A stretch of 64,000 nucleotides of DNA, from the NCBI RefSeq assembly GCF_019112545.1, contig NW_025064884.1, forward strand, positions 1,872,032 to 1,936,031, written 5' to 3'. Below are positions 21,826 to 34,385 of this stretch, piece after piece. This DNA is from Guyanagaster necrorhizus. Taxonomy: Eukaryota > Basidiomycota > Agaricomycetes > Agaricales > Physalacriaceae. Both the position numbers and the translations under genes were made by a program. The notes below the pieces were generated by a model. The model saw only the letters and a program-made list of their open reading frames with translations. It ran no database searches and was not told where the DNA came from. Each line of letters begins with the position of its first letter. Position 1 is the first letter of the stretch.

Positions 21826-23639
21826 ATTAGCTCAAAGCTTGATCTTCCCTTTTCTCATGCACTATAGTGTGGAGAAAACCAAACTCTCTTTTCTCAACAA
21901 ACACTGAAGTTCTTAACTTCTCTTCTTGATGCCTATCAAAGTGCAAGGAATGAATGTCTATCATCACAAACTCTGACCTCTCTATCAACTTCCTTAAACT
22001 ATCCACCCTTCTTCTTGAAACCCTCTCCAGCATGATAGTCAGGCACTATCAGAATCCCAAGCTGACATCATCAAATGATGCCCTCGACCACACTGACACC
22101 CTCCTCCAGTCTGGACTAGGACCCAAAGGTGGGCCTAGCAACATGGGTGAGGAGGACCCTTAAGAAGCAGAGGAATTCCAGTCCTCCACCTGTCTCCCAA
22201 ACCCCTGACCCCTTCACCCTAATCAACACCTTCTCTGACTCCACCAGCAAGTTAGTGGAAGAGGAGGAGAATGAATTCAACCAGCAGCTGGGCAACAGGA
22301 CAGAGTGGGGATCTCCCCCACTAAGCAGCACCACCCAGACCAGGAGACACTGGAAATAAGCCTCAGACATAGAATAGAATGAAAATCCTGAAGACAATCT
22401 CTATGCCTATGACTGATAGGATAATGTCACTGATAGACAGTAGGGAGATGAGCTTGATGAGCAGCATTGGCAGTAGGCTGGGATTGGCTGAATGACAGAA
22501 TGGGGCTTTTTTCCCAGGATCCAGGAAAACTGAAAGTGGATCTCAGGAACTGAATAGAATGAGGAGCTGGCCAATGACCCCTATTCTTGTGATAGATGGG
22601 AGGACCTGAAGGACACCAATGACAGCAGGGATTCTCAACCAGGTGAATATGGGATCCAAACCCAGAGACCCCAGAGATGGGCCTCTGGCACTGAATGGAA
22701 TGAAAGAGGAGAGGATGACCCAGAAGAGGACAATGCCAAAGAAAGCACAGATAGCTCTGGCTATCTATCCAATGAAAGCTCCTTACCTGAGTATGGAGTT
22801 TCACAATCATCCAGAGCCTGAATTAGCAACCAGGCCCTTCAGCAATTCTTACACAGGTGAATCACCACCCTATTCCTTAACTCAGACTTCTACAATGAAT
22901 TCTGAGATTACTGCAAAAGAATGAATCAGGAGAAGGAATGGTAGCAGAATGCTGAAAACAAAAGGGTCTGAAACTCTCCAACCTGGGAGTTCCTCACTGC
23001 TGGTTCCATACCCAAGGATCTATTTCTCCAAGGGAGAAGAAAGAGGCACCCCTATCAAAGATGAGCTCTGAATGGAGCTCAAAGAAGGGGGAAGGCTGAG
23101 AGCAGATATAGGGAGGGGGGAGGGACAAGAGGTCTAGCTGCTCCACTGGCCAGCCTTCACACTAGAAGAACTGTCAAGCTAATCTGTGCAGCCACCCAGT
23201 GACTGGAGCTTGACATCACCGCTCTGATCAGAGTCTTCCTGGACCCCAACTGACATCCTAAAAGACCCTGAGCCAATACTCTGATACCTCCAAGAGCAGC
23301 TAGGCATAAAATATCTGAACTCCTGGACTGGCAAGAGAAGCTGACTACTAGAGGCTCAGCCTCTGCCAGATAAGACAACCAGAAGTGGCAAGGGGAAGGA
23401 ACTGGTATAGGACGACCTCAAAGCCATTCAGCTAGGATTCACTATCTGAAATGGCATTATTGTTTGAAAAGAAGCCATGCTCCAGAGGAGCCAAGTTATG
23501 AATGACAACTCTCTGCATTCCTTCTCTGGACCTCTGCATGAGTGGAGTCGACCTCCATTTTCAGAGTGGCCCAACCCAATGGGTGTCTTGTCTGATAATG
23601 CAGCCATCTTACAATGTTGATCTGATCTACTTCAGAAAC

Positions 23640-24529
23640 CTTGCCCCTTCAAGGGCACCTCAGATGATATTGACTGATTCCTGATCAATTGCGAACAATA
23701 CTTTGAAGTTTATATCAGATATCTTAGAACCGATATGAACAAAATCATCTTTGCCACTTTCTATCTGAAAGAGAAAGCAAAAACTTGGTGGATTCTTATC
23801 TCTCTGAACTTCTGATCATCAACTTGGAAGCATTACCGATATCCCTCATGGCTGGTATTCAAACAAATATTGCATGACAAATTTATTGATCTAGCTGTGC
23901 AAGAAGTGCACAAGCAGAAGATCAAAGAATATAAGATGGGAGACAAGACAGCCACCAACTACTTCAACAAGCTAGAGCAGCTTGCCAAGCTTGCTGGTAT
24001 CCAGGATGACATAGCAAATGATGAGCATATGATTGAAGCCCTCAAGAGAGGCATCCCCTCCTTGTATATCACTATGATTTCTGCTATTGATGTCAAAGCA
24101 TTGATGCCAGTCAGATATGATGAATAGAAGGAGAGAATCATTGAGATGTACAAGGAGCGACAAAGACAGAAAGCAGAATCATCAACCTTGCAAGATTATA
24201 CCAAGAAGCCAACCCTGTTAACTCTGATCAAGCTGGAGACAACTGCCAGAAAATCATCAGGACTCTTGACAGCCTCCACCTATGAAAGTCAGAAGACTGA
24301 AACAGAGATGACCTACACAGGGGCCAGAAAGCCAATAGACATTGATCAGATGAAGAAAAAGAGTAAGTGCTTCAATTGTGGACAAAAAGGCCATATGATG
24401 AAGGACTGCCTGAAGAAGAAATGAACACATAAGGACATCTGGGTGCAGATCACTGACCTTCAGAAGGAAGAAGAAGAACTTGGCAAGGAGACCAAAGTGG
24501 AGGAGGTAAAAGATGGGGCCAACCAATAA
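23640..24529 (+). pseudogene. Chromovirus gag, C-terminal half
   Basis: The frame carries FLINCEQYFEVYIRYL, ATFYLKEKAKTWW, a capsid-like KLEQLAKLAGIQDD, and a zinc knuckle CFNCGQKGHMMKDC (C-x2-C-x4-H-x4-C) at about 24,370-24,412. A Glu-rich tail ends in TAA at 24,527-24,529. TGA stops interrupt it, for example at 24,422. The N-terminal half (21,826-23,640) holds acidic, Ser-rich fragments in several frames and no clear start was fixed. Confidence 0.75.
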
Positions 24530-27500
24530 GCGATTCCACTGGGTCAGCCAAGGACTCTTATGATGTGCAATTAACAGCCACTAGCTGGACTGATAAAGTT
24601 TCTGTAGTTAATCCTATGCCTGTTCTATCTATGCATTCGAATATACCCCAATCACCCACCTCACACACCAAAGAATCACCAACTAAGACAACTTAAGTGT
24701 CAATGAAGGGCTGAAGAGGGGCAGAGAGCCCCAAAGATGCATCATCATCAAAAGTTTGCCAAGCTAAAAATCCAAAACAGACTCAACTGCCTACAGGCTG
24801 AACAGAGGTAGAGAACCCCATCAGCTGGCTAAAGCCATTCAATATCGAATAGACTTGGTGGGCCATCAAGGACACAAGGAATGAAGAAGTGGCAAAGGCT
24901 ATACTCAAGAATTGAGTACACAAGACCCAAGCTGAGAAGGTGATCAACAATATGATCACAGGAATATGAGAAGCAGAGTGATGTTGGGCCCTGGAATGAC
25001 TTGACAAACTGCATGGACTGCAGAAGTTCATCTGACAATCCAGGACTTTGGGTCAGGACTTATTGACCAAAGCCCAAATCAAGACACTCATGTCTTGAAG
25101 CACTCACAAAGTCATTGCACTAGTCAATAGTAGGTGCACTGGGAGTTCCATTAACTGTGCTTTTGTCAACAAGCACAACCTTCTGACTTGAGCCACAGTG
25201 GCACCAATCCCAGTCTATAACACAGACAGAACAAAGAACTAAGCCAACTTGATCACCAAATTCATTGAGCTCAGACTCACCATTGGTGATCACTCTGAGT
25301 GAATTGACTTAGCTATTGCAGATCTTGGGGCCAAGGAAATCTTCCTTGGTCATGACTAGCTAATACATCATAACCTGCTAATCAGCTGAAAAACCAGATG
25401 GATCATATTTGCAAGATGCTGATGCCAGAAAATTCCATTCAAGTTATCTGATGAAGACCCAAAAGATCAGTGAGATGAGGAAATGGAGGATAGGGAGACC
25501 ATCCTCACTATCAACCTCCAGCAAGAACTACACATCTGTGCTATTCACCATACTAACAACTTGGCTGCCAAGGCCAATGAATATAAGGAGGAGAAAACCT
25601 TCAAAGAAATGGTGTCCAAATAAGCATGCAATTTCAAAGACTTGTTCAAAAAGAAGAGTTTCAACAAGTTGCCAGAGCTAAAACTATGAGACCATGTGAT
25701 TGAGCTGATCTCAAATGTCAATGCCAATTTGGACTGCAAAACCTATCCTCTTGGCAACAATGAGCAGCAGGAACTTGACAAGTTTCTGGATGAGAATCTA
25801 TCCAGTGGATGAATCTGGCCATCAAAGTCTCCTATGGCATCACTATTCTTCTTTGTCAAAAAGAAGGATGGCAAGCTCTGACCAGTCCAAGACTATTGAA
25901 AGCTTAATGAAATGACAATCAAAAACTGATATCCTCTTCTATTGATCTTGGAGTTAATGGACAAGCTCTGAGGTGCTAGATATTACACCAAACTTGATGT
26001 TCAGTGAGGCTATAACAATGTCTGTATCAAAGAAGAGAATGAATGGAAGGCTGCATTCAGGACAAATCAAGAATTATTTGAGCCAATAGTCATGTTCTTT
26101 GGGCTCACCAATTCCCCAGCAATGTTTCAGTGGATGATGAACAATATATTCAAGGATCTCATCACCACAGGAAAGATTACCATTTACCTTGATGACATCC
26201 TGATCATGTCAAAAATGAAGAAGGAACACAGGAAGCTAGTGCAACAAGTACTGGCTCTGATAAGAAAGCACAAGCTGTTCCTCAAGGCAGAGAAGTGTGA
26301 GTTTGAGATACTCAAAACCAAGTACCTTGGAGTCATCATTAGCAAAGGAAGTATTAGGATGGACCCCATCAAGGTGGTGGGGGTAATGGAATAGCCAGTG
26401 CCAATCAAGAAAAAGGAACTACAGTCCTTCCTTGGATTTACAAACTTCTACTGATGTTTCATCTGAGATTACAGCAAGATTGTCTGACCCATAATGCAAC
26501 TAACTGGCAATGCCTCCTGGACCTGAGGTTCCTTCCAACAAGCCACCTTCAATGACTTAAAAAGATGACTAGCTGAGGATGTTGTACTTGCCATTCTCAC
26601 TCAGAAAGGAAGATTCCAAGTTGAGGCTGACTCCAGTAAAGAGGCCATCAGGGCTGTACTTTCACAAGAGCAGGATGAAAAGTGGCACCCTGTTGCATTC
26701 CTATCTAAGATGCTCATGATCACCAAACAAAACTACAAAATCTATGACAAGGAACTCCTTGCCATTATGCTTGCCCTCAAAGAATGGTGGCACTATCTAA
26801 TTGGGGCCATGGAAGTTTTTGAGATCTGGACTGATCATCAAAACCTTTGGTATTTCCAACAACTGCAGAAGTTGAACTACTGACAAGCCAGATGTGTCAC
26901 TGAGCTCAGTCAATACCAGTACACCCTCTATCACAAGGCAGGAGCAGCCAACAAAAAGGCCAATCTCCTTAGCTGACAGGTAGATTATGATAAGAGGGGG
27001 ACTGACAATGAGAGAGTGACATTATTGAGGCCTGAACATTTCAGGGCTATAATAATGCTAACAGAGAAAGAAATCTATGAGTGCATCAAGAGTGTGACTC
27101 AGGACTATTGCAAATGAGACTAACAAGTGGCTCTATCTCTCAATCATAAATGGAGGATGACAAAAGATGAAGGATTAATCCACTATAATGAGTGAATCTA
27201 TATTCCCTGGGACCAAGGTCTATATGGCAAAATCATTATCATCTGTCATGACCATGCAACTGCTGGTCACTCTGGCATTGCTAAAACCAAAGAACTCATA
27301 CTATAAGAATACTGGTGGCCCAAAATAGGCAATGACATCACTGCATATGTTAAAGCATGTGAAGTTTGTCAAAGGGGCAAATCATCAACACAGACCTGGG
27401 CTGCACCACTCCATCTGAATGAGATTCTATCATCACCATGAATTCATATTTCTGTTGACATGATCACCAGACTCTCTGACTGCAATGGCTATAATGCCAT

Positions 27501-28512
27501 AATCATCATAGTCAACCAGTTCTTGAAGGCTATTATTCTGATCATCTGCTCAATGGAATTGACCTCTGAGGGATGGGCAAAGATCTTGTATGATGAAGTC
27601 TATGCCAAATATGGGATGCCACAAGTGGTCATTTCAGACAGGGGACCTCAATTCATATCTAAATTCCTGAATGATCTCTATCACCTTCTAAACATCAAAT
27701 ATAATGCATCCACCATATATCACCCTCAGACCGACAGGCAGACAGAACATGCAAACCAGAAAGTGGAGAAGTATCTCCACTTATTCATTAACTATTGGCA
27801 AGATGACTGGATGGAATAGCTGACACTTGTGGCCTTTCAACATAACCACATCTATTCTGTAACAGGAAAAACACCATTCTTTATCAATCATGGGTGACAC
27901 TCAAACATTATGCAGACTGAATAACACTGCACCTTAACTCTAGCCTTGACAGACTTTGCCATCACTATGGCAAAGATTCACTCTGAAACCAAAATGGCTC
28001 TCGAATAGGCCATGTTATCCATGACACAGCAATATGATAAACATTGCTGTACCACACACATGTATTCCATTGACAATAGGGTTTGGCTCGACACCACCAA
28101 TCTTCATCTCCCATGTCCAAAATGCAAATTAGCTGACAAGTGCACTGGCCCTTTCCCAATAATCTCAAAGATCAGAACTAGCACCTATAAACTCCAACTA
28201 CTCTCCACTTGAAAAATCCATGATGTCTTTAATGAGGCATTGTTAACACCATACATCATCTCAGTATTTTCTAACCAGAAACAACCTCTGCCTCTGCTCC
28301 CAGACCTTATTGACAATGAGAAACACTACAAAGTCAATCAGATTTTAAACTATAAACTATGAAAAATCAGGGCAAAAGAGGGTGGGATGATGACCACAGT
28401 TGACTATCTGATCAGTTGGAAGGGCTATGGGCCAGAATCTAACCAGTGGGTGAACAAGAAGCTAATGAATGCCAATGACACTATACATGACTATGAATTA
28501 TCCCTAAATTAA
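24530..28512 (+). pseudogene. Chromovirus pol: PR-RT-RH-IN-chromodomain
   Basis: One frame, minus one relative to gag, runs from about 24,530 to TAA at 28,510-28,512, with no frameshift noticed, but many TGA stops. The protease core reads ALVNSRCTGSSIN, where families have D-S-G, so the catalytic Asp is lost. RT has PVQDY, KLDVQ, FGLTNSPAMFQ and the intact active site YLDDIL. RNase H has EADSSKEAIRAVLS. Integrase has HDHATAGHSG, CEVCQRG, VDMIT (Asp), SDRGPQF (Asp) and a TEHANQ Glu. The C-terminal chromodomain reads DYLISWKGYGPESNQWV. Intact chromodomains of this class bind histone marks and steer insertion to heterochromatin. Confidence 0.9.
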
Positions 28513-28545
28513 GCCATCAGGATGATGGTCTTAAGGAGAGGGTAA

Positions 28546-29003
28546 TGTTACAATTTTTCCATTCTTTTCCTGATTTAACCTCTATTTATGCTTAGTCAGA
28601 GTGCTAGAGTGAGCACTTAGGGCTGTGGGACAAGGCTTAGTCATCACAACTAGCCAAGTCCATCATTGTCTTTTGACATAACAATGTTGCCTGATGATGC
28701 ACAATCAACCTTTTATATACAGTAGTGACACTCAAGAACAATGAGCACAACAGACAGAGAAACACACAATAAGTACATAGTATTATTAGCAGACCTTGTA
28801 CAGTATTTAAGAGGCTTGCTCTTGCTGGTAATCCCCAGCTTCAAGCTAAATTTTTTTCTTTACCATCTACTCTCGAGTGACTTGTAATGCCTTGACTACA
28901 CAACTCTATTGACACATCAGTGAACTCTGTCAGTCTAACCCAAAGTGTGAGGTTCTAAACAGTTTATTATATGTTGATAGTCATGTGGAATTTAGGCTTA
29001 ACA
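28546..29003 (+). repeat. 3' LTR of the chromovirus
   Basis: 458 bp, preceded by a polypurine tract (about 28,532-28,545). It differs from the 5' LTR mainly by transitions. Confidence 0.92.
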
Positions 29004-30600
29004 ATACCATCCTCCATCATCTCACCACTAGCATTAGTAATGTCTCTGACACTACATTCTCCTTCTTTTATCTTAACTACTGGATACTCTGAGTGGTTCA
29101 GTCCTCTATGCTGACTGGTTAGTTCAGCATGATAGTCAATGCATCTGGCTACAGAGTGGAGAAAGTTTGAGAAAGCAAGTGGTGAGACAGAAGATGTCAC
29201 TCACAACAATGAAAATAGTGTCAAACCAACTGTTGACAGCTTTTTAGGACTATGAGCAAGATATCTTCTCATTGGTAGGTATTGGATAGACTCTAAGAGC
29301 AATCTGCAGTCTTTTCCATCTGTAGTAGGAATATGAGATAACACTTGTTGATGTCACTCTTGACAGATAGTAAGAGTCACCAGCAGTGAGTTCTGTTGTT
29401 GTGGTGGAAGAAAGGGATGATGGAAGGATGATGGTCTGCTATCACAGTCACAGCCTTCCTTGCTCTCTACATCCATGAATAATCTCTATCTCCAGTCTCT
29501 TAATGCTCTGTTCAGGTCTTGGTTTTGATTGAAACAGAATTGGACAGTGTACTATATATAGTTGACACTGTGACCTTTTATCCATGCTCAATCAAATATA
29601 TCTATCAGGTGGAATCTGTGTGTAAGATGACTGAAGTTGCAAATTGATTTCACTTTTCCATGATTTCCAAGTATTGCATATACTCAATACAATTTTCAAA
29701 TTCTTTTTTTCATACTTGCTTTTACTTATCTTTCTCTGCTAGGCTGGAATAGGACCACTAGATAATTATCTACTCAAGGCAGTTTCTATATTGTTGAGAC
29801 ATGCTGAGGATGATTTCCATTCATAGGAGATGACTTGGGACCAACAGGTCATTGTCTTAGATGGATATCTCTGATCTCATAGAGAATAACTCCTCCCTCA
29901 GAGATAACCTTGCAGCTTTGGACTGGCTTTTGTTAGATATACCTAGAACAAAATCAACTTGAGGAGCCATTTACATCCATTGCATTTCAGGATGCTCTCC
30001 TCACATTATTGTCTCCAATGAGCACTGAAGAGCACTACTTTTTACACTGTGTATCATACAATGACATGGACATCAAGCACAGCTCAAACTGAGTCATTAG
30101 CTGTGTTTGTCATGCTTGGCAGTCAGTATTGTATCAATGCCAAGTCTCTGGATGACCTTCTCTATTGAAGATGATCCTTTCACCAAAAACAGAGTGACAC
30201 TTCTTCAGGAGTATCTGACATGTTCCAGCCAGTATTCACTCTGCATCACACTGCTCATCCTCATGTGATTGAGATACTGCTTTATCCACTGCACTGACCT
30301 TGACTTTATAACAAGGGTGCTTGGGAATGTTGGCCTGATACAGCCGGTAAGGTGGTTGGTTTGCCTTGGAAGGCCTGGAGCATAGAATGACAACATATCT
30401 ATATTAAATTATATAGTATTAGTAGCAAATATTAACTCTTGTGGTAGGCTGTAATCAGGCTGGATGAGAGACATGATGGGTAAGTGATTGGCCCATTATT
30501 CCTTGTACAGGGACTGACTGTGATTAAGTTCCATCTGTCCTGTTTGGGTAGGAGTCCAGTGCCCAAGAATTGGGTGTGTGATGCCTGCCAAGTTCAGGTT
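29004..30600. other. Mutated unassigned DNA
   Basis: It continues the sequence interrupted by the chromovirus at 21,367. It includes the right member of the local repeat (29,233-29,360). Only short ORFs are present. The minus frame near 30,496-30,738 (DNDVNFMTKPYGSFRQL) weakly recalls an integrase core but is not enough to call. CpG returns at about 30,600. Confidence 0.4.
29233..29360 (+). repeat. Local repeat, right member
   Basis: Matches 21,215-21,345 in the same orientation, including the GATATCTTCTCA and GTCTTTTCCATC blocks. Confidence 0.55.
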
Positions 30601-30822
30601 GTAATGAAGCTGCCGGAAAGAGCCATATGGCTTAGTCATGAAATTGACGTCATTGTCTATCACGTGGTTGGGTGGGTACCCCTTCGATACTGAGAATAAA
30701 ATTTCGACCCCATGTACAAAATTGAATTTGGCGAGCACTCTTGCTGAATAGCAAGCTTTATTTGGAGAGCGAACTGATGTTACTGTTACTGTTAGCGTTG
30801 GTACCAGCGCAAGGCCTCAATC

Positions 30823-31104
30823 ATGGAGCGGCTGGGTCCAGTGGCTGATTATCCCGATTTAGTCATCACCGCCCTTCCAGTCGATACTCGTCCGGTAACC
30901 CGTCTTCACTTGATTGCAGCGTCAATGATTACTCGATCGCGTCCCATTCGACGTTTCGTTTCCTCGGGTCGGACTGGATGCTGGATGCTTAGTCTACGAA
31001 AGACCTGTTTCTCTGTGCTCAAATTCATCGAGGTGAGTTCACGCTGTGTCCTGTCCGATGAGAATTATCACGTAAGGCTGCGCCATAGACAACTTTCACA
31101 GTGA
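30823..31104 (+). CDS. ORF at the left end of repeat copy 2
   Basis: 94 aa, MERLGPVADYPDLVITALPV..., basic (RSRPIRRFVSSGRTG). A GTGAGT donor follows the codons for VLKFIE at about 31,033, so the last residues may be intron. A second short frame downstream (MSHQDYGQLFEGG ... LDNQRILSSPSFH, about 31,115-31,222) has a relative in copy 3 (57,275-57,412). Copy 1 keeps only the first few codons because of a deletion. Unrecognised, and may not be translated. Confidence 0.25.
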   Translation: MERLGPVADYPDLVITALPVDTRPVTRLHLIAASMITRSRPIRRFVSSGRTGCWMLSLRKTCFSVLKFIEVSSRCVLSDENYHVRLRHRQLSQ

Positions 31105-32030
31105 TATCGGATCAAATGAGTCATCAGGACTATGGACAACTGTTCGAAGGAGGTGATAAAATAGGTCTAGATAATCAGAGAATCCTTTCTTCTCCCTCGT
31201 TCCATAGTATTGAGCTCCCATAAGTGAAGCCTTCGATGAATAACGCCTCGCCGCGCACTTTGAGGTTTTTCCAAATTATCGGGATCATGCCTTCTACCTG
31301 CCACAAGGTGAGAGCGAAAAGTGAGGCAAGTAGTCACGTATCACCGGCTACAGCTTTCACGAGCGAGTCGCGATGCGAATAAAAGGAACACGCACTCGAG
31401 TGGCGAGGGTGCCTGGGGATAAGCACCCTTTCAGAGTCTCAATAAGAACTAGCGGAATATTCTTCGCACCAAGATCGCGCATGCATAAGCTCGCGTACAG
31501 AGAAGAGTTTACAACATGCCACAAATATTCCCATCTACGATGCCCAGGCTAGGCGTGTTCCTATGGGCTGGCACCGCTCGTCCTCGGATAATTTGGGCAT
31601 CTGATGAGGTATGGAGAAGTTATCGATGAAAGGAAGGAAAGACGCAAAGAGTTGCCATGACTTGACATCTCAAAGTTACAAGCGATATCCCAACTTCACT
31701 GCGGGTTAAAAACCTTGCCTTGGAACCCAGTAAGCGATTGGGAAACGACAAAGAACACACCTGTGTACCTTGACGCTAACACATCGGTACGAGCCACAGT
31801 CAAAGTGTGTTGCCACTTGATTGTGGCCAGGGAAAAATAAATTGATTAAAACCAGACCTACAGGAACGATATTCTCAGCCTACATGCCGCATCCTAGATG
31901 TTATATGCAAGACGAGATAGCGTTGCTTCCCAGGCGTTCGAAAACAAAACAAAGAGAGAGGCGTTCAGGGTTCCCAATTTGTCATCAGCTACGGCCACAC
32001 AAGTTGAACTCTCACTTCCAAAGTTCCAAC

Positions 32031-33164
32031 ATGGACATGAACTCGCTTCATACTCAAGAGGATGAGACGCTCCTCTCTGAGAGAATTTACTCCCTTGTGA
32101 GTGCGATTTCACTGGCGATGCTGATAGCCACACCTCACCGGCTTGCAGATCGACACTATAGGGATTGCAGGAGCGATTGAATCCATGCCTAGGACAACCG
32201 GCGTTCCAGTAATGCCCATGGGAAATTTAGACCTTGGCTACATTGAGAGAAGTCTGGTGAGCACATTGGCGAGATGTTAAATAAAGTAAAGATCAACTCA
32301 TTCTCAGCAGGCGAACTATGCTGCCATGCCACAAACACTCAAGGCTCCCCATAAGGCTCCTCGAAACATGCCTCCCACTGACCCCGCCGCATTTGATAAC
32401 TGGATCGTCTCTCTCTTTCTCCGGGAGAGGGTGGATGAAACATACCAGCACCCAGAGCGGCTACATGAGCGCGAACAGCCCCCACACCGGGCTCCACCCA
32501 CCGACCCCACCGCTTTCGATGCTTGGATTGTCTCTCTCTTTCCCCAGGAGAGGGCTGATCACACACACCATCATCCAGAACGGCTATACGAGCGCGAACA
32601 GCCCCCACGCCAACCTCCACCCACTGATCCTGTGGAATTCGATGCCTGGATTGTCACTATGATACGAAGCAAGAAGGCCGACAAGACCCATCATCGCGAC
32701 GCTGTTCACGATGAACAACCCAATTACACATTTGTAGATATGTCATCGAGCGGCCCATCGGGGTCAACGACAGCAATGACAGGACCCTCGTACCCTCAGC
32801 TTCCATGGTGGATCGTGCCCCCTGGACTCCCTCCACTGCTCCACAACCCACGCCCCGTCGTCGCCACTACAACCCCGAGCTGGCTCACTGGCACCAACGG
32901 AGGGTCGTCGGTTATGTTCATGTCCCATGCGCATATGTAGCGACGTCCAGTTGTATCTACAAGTCTCATTCAATTTCTTTTCAGAATGAGAATATCTTTC
33001 CAAACTCACTTGTTCGAAGTCTGCAAGCCCATCAGTTCGAAGTACGTTTTGTGTCAGATGTGTCGACGAGCAGAGATGACGGTGCCATTCGCCGACTGGT
33101 CTTCCTGTCATTGGCTGCTCTTCGTCAGAGAGAAGTCAGCAAACAATGTCACTGGTGGCAGTAA
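32031..33164 (+). CDS. Unrecognised multicopy gene, copy 2 (longest open copy)
   Basis: Exons 32031-32096, 32149-32256, 32308-32910 and 32985-33164, with introns of 52, 51 and 74 bp placed exactly as in copy 1, give 318 aa. Exon 3 has three 41-residue units, each opening PPTDP: AAFDNWIVSLFLRER, TAFDAWIVSLFPQER and VEFDAWIVTMIRSKK. The middle unit is absent from copies 1 and 3, so exactly 123 bp differ. It ends RQREVSKQCHWWQ. No known domain, signal peptide or membrane segment was seen. The charged FxAWI repeats suggest a protein-interaction role, but this is inference. All junctions are phase 0 and no stop interrupts the model. Confidence 0.65.
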
Positions 33165-33383
33165 TGAACAGGCAGAAGGCGTTGTTCCCAGCAGCGGGCT
33201 CACGTATTTGCTGGCAGTGGTGGTCGAGAGGAAGGATGACGGAGTCACGTCACATTTCTCTTTGCCGTAGACCTCAACGTCTGCAATGACTCGATATTTC
33301 TCTTGTTTGTCTTTCTCCCTGCCTATCTTCATACCTCTGACGGGCGCAAGATAGTATTCTATTTCTGAAGAAGGAAAAGGCAT
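33108..33383 (-). CDS. Conserved minus-strand ORF in the repeat, copy 2
   Basis: 91 aa, EYYLAPVRGMKIGREKDKQ then YRVIADVEVYGKEKCDVTP, ending LFADFSLTKSSQ. It overlaps the last exon of the plus-strand gene. Several amino-acid differences from copy 1 mean that constraint is not obvious. See the entry at 7339. Confidence 0.3.
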   Translation of the reverse strand: MPFPSSEIEYYLAPVRGMKIGREKDKQEKYRVIADVEVYGKEKCDVTPSSFLSTTTASKYVSPLLGTTPSACSLLPPVTLFADFSLTKSSQ

Positions 33384-34255
33384 GCTATCTTAGCTTTTCT
33401 GTCGCCTTCTCCTACTGAGCGAAAACATTTTACAGACTTTCTCCTGCGATTTTGTTTACTGTGGCTCAACAGAACCGCCTACGTGTGTGTCGAGTCGCTC
33501 GCAGAATGAAGGGCGATACTGGACGGGTGATGCTGGACATGGAGCGGGATCGTCGTTGGACTAGTAAAATCGACACGGAGACGTGCTTCTGTTCGCCATC
33601 CTCCTCTTTTTCTGGCTAGCATGGGCTTCCCGTACCATGGATCATGCAGAGGGAGAACAGAACTAGGTGCGTTCCCCCTGCTTTATTACGTTCTCCCAAT
33701 CCTGACCTCGATATTTAGGCCCAAGAGCGCCAAATCGACTCGTTGTCGAGGATCAGGTTTCCCTCTTTTTCTGTCTTCAGCACCGAACAGCGTTCGTTAA
33801 TCTAGACTACGAGTCTTCGAGGTGGAATACACAACGATTCCGCAACTCAGGCTAGGACGTTGGGCTGACTACGAGGTCTAGCTTGACAGTCTGAGATGTT
33901 TGTAGGCCTCTTCAGTGGGAAGAAAGGTGCGGCAACCGGCAAAACATTTCTCGTTCAGTGGTGTTGCGGCCATCTCAAGTGCATGTTGCCGTCCACGACG
34001 ATACTTCCTGGGCTACGCCTCATATAAGATGTTATTGGAGACGTGGATCAGCGCCGGTTCCGCTTCGCACAACATCCAAGTATCAACTTTGGAACATGAG
34101 TTGCTACGGTCGAGTAATTGAGCACCTGGGAGGGGACAGCACAGTGTTCCGTTCAATACAATGTAACTCGTTCCCTTTGTGTTCTGTATTTGTTACTGAC
34201 GATGCTTATAAGAACTGGATTCTGTTGTCAGTTCAGATAATCCGCTTCATCAAAC

Positions 34256-34385
34256 ATGACTGCTCCTCAGCCAGGTTGGTGTCTGATGTTTTCGCTACAT
34301 TGGCTTACTTCGCTGACGAGTCTTGTACAGCGAACGCATACATACTAGCTCTTCCTAATGAACTCCTCGAGGAAGTACTGTCACC
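34256..34385 (+). pseudogene. Truncated F-box gene 5' end
   Basis: Exon 1 34256-34274 (MTAPQP), intron 34275-34330, then NAYILALPNELLEEVLSP, colinear with the gene at 8659. Similarity to copy 1 stops at 34,385 and the frame runs into unrelated sequence with a stop at about 34,456. Only the F-box start remains. Confidence 0.8.

Larger units (their letters stand above)
21368..29003 (+). mobile_element. Full-length Ty3/gypsy chromovirus, TSD ATACC
   Basis: 7,636 bp. Two 458-bp LTRs (21,368-21,825 and 28,546-29,003) begin TGTTACAATTTTTCC and end GGCTTAACA. ATACC flanks both sides (21,363-21,367 and 29,004-29,008). Gag, protease, RT, RNase H, integrase and a chromodomain follow in that order. The polypurine tract AAGGAGAGGGTAA precedes the 3' LTR. 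It is related to element B at 61,595-64,000, which keeps its CpGs. Confidence 0.95.
30744..34385. repeat. Segmental repeat, copy 2
   Basis: Colinear with 5,533-8,788 and with mutated copy 3. It keeps about 500 bp (from 30,835) that copy 1 lost, and holds the open copy of the unrecognised gene. Similarity ends at 34,385 after GAAGTACTGTCACC, in the middle of the F-box exon that is complete only at copy 1. CpG is retained. Confidence 0.8.

Noticed and set aside
30496..30738. Integrase-like minus frame (DNDVNFMTK)
   Set aside because: Only a short stretch resembles an integrase core. No zinc module, second Asp context or LTR is near.
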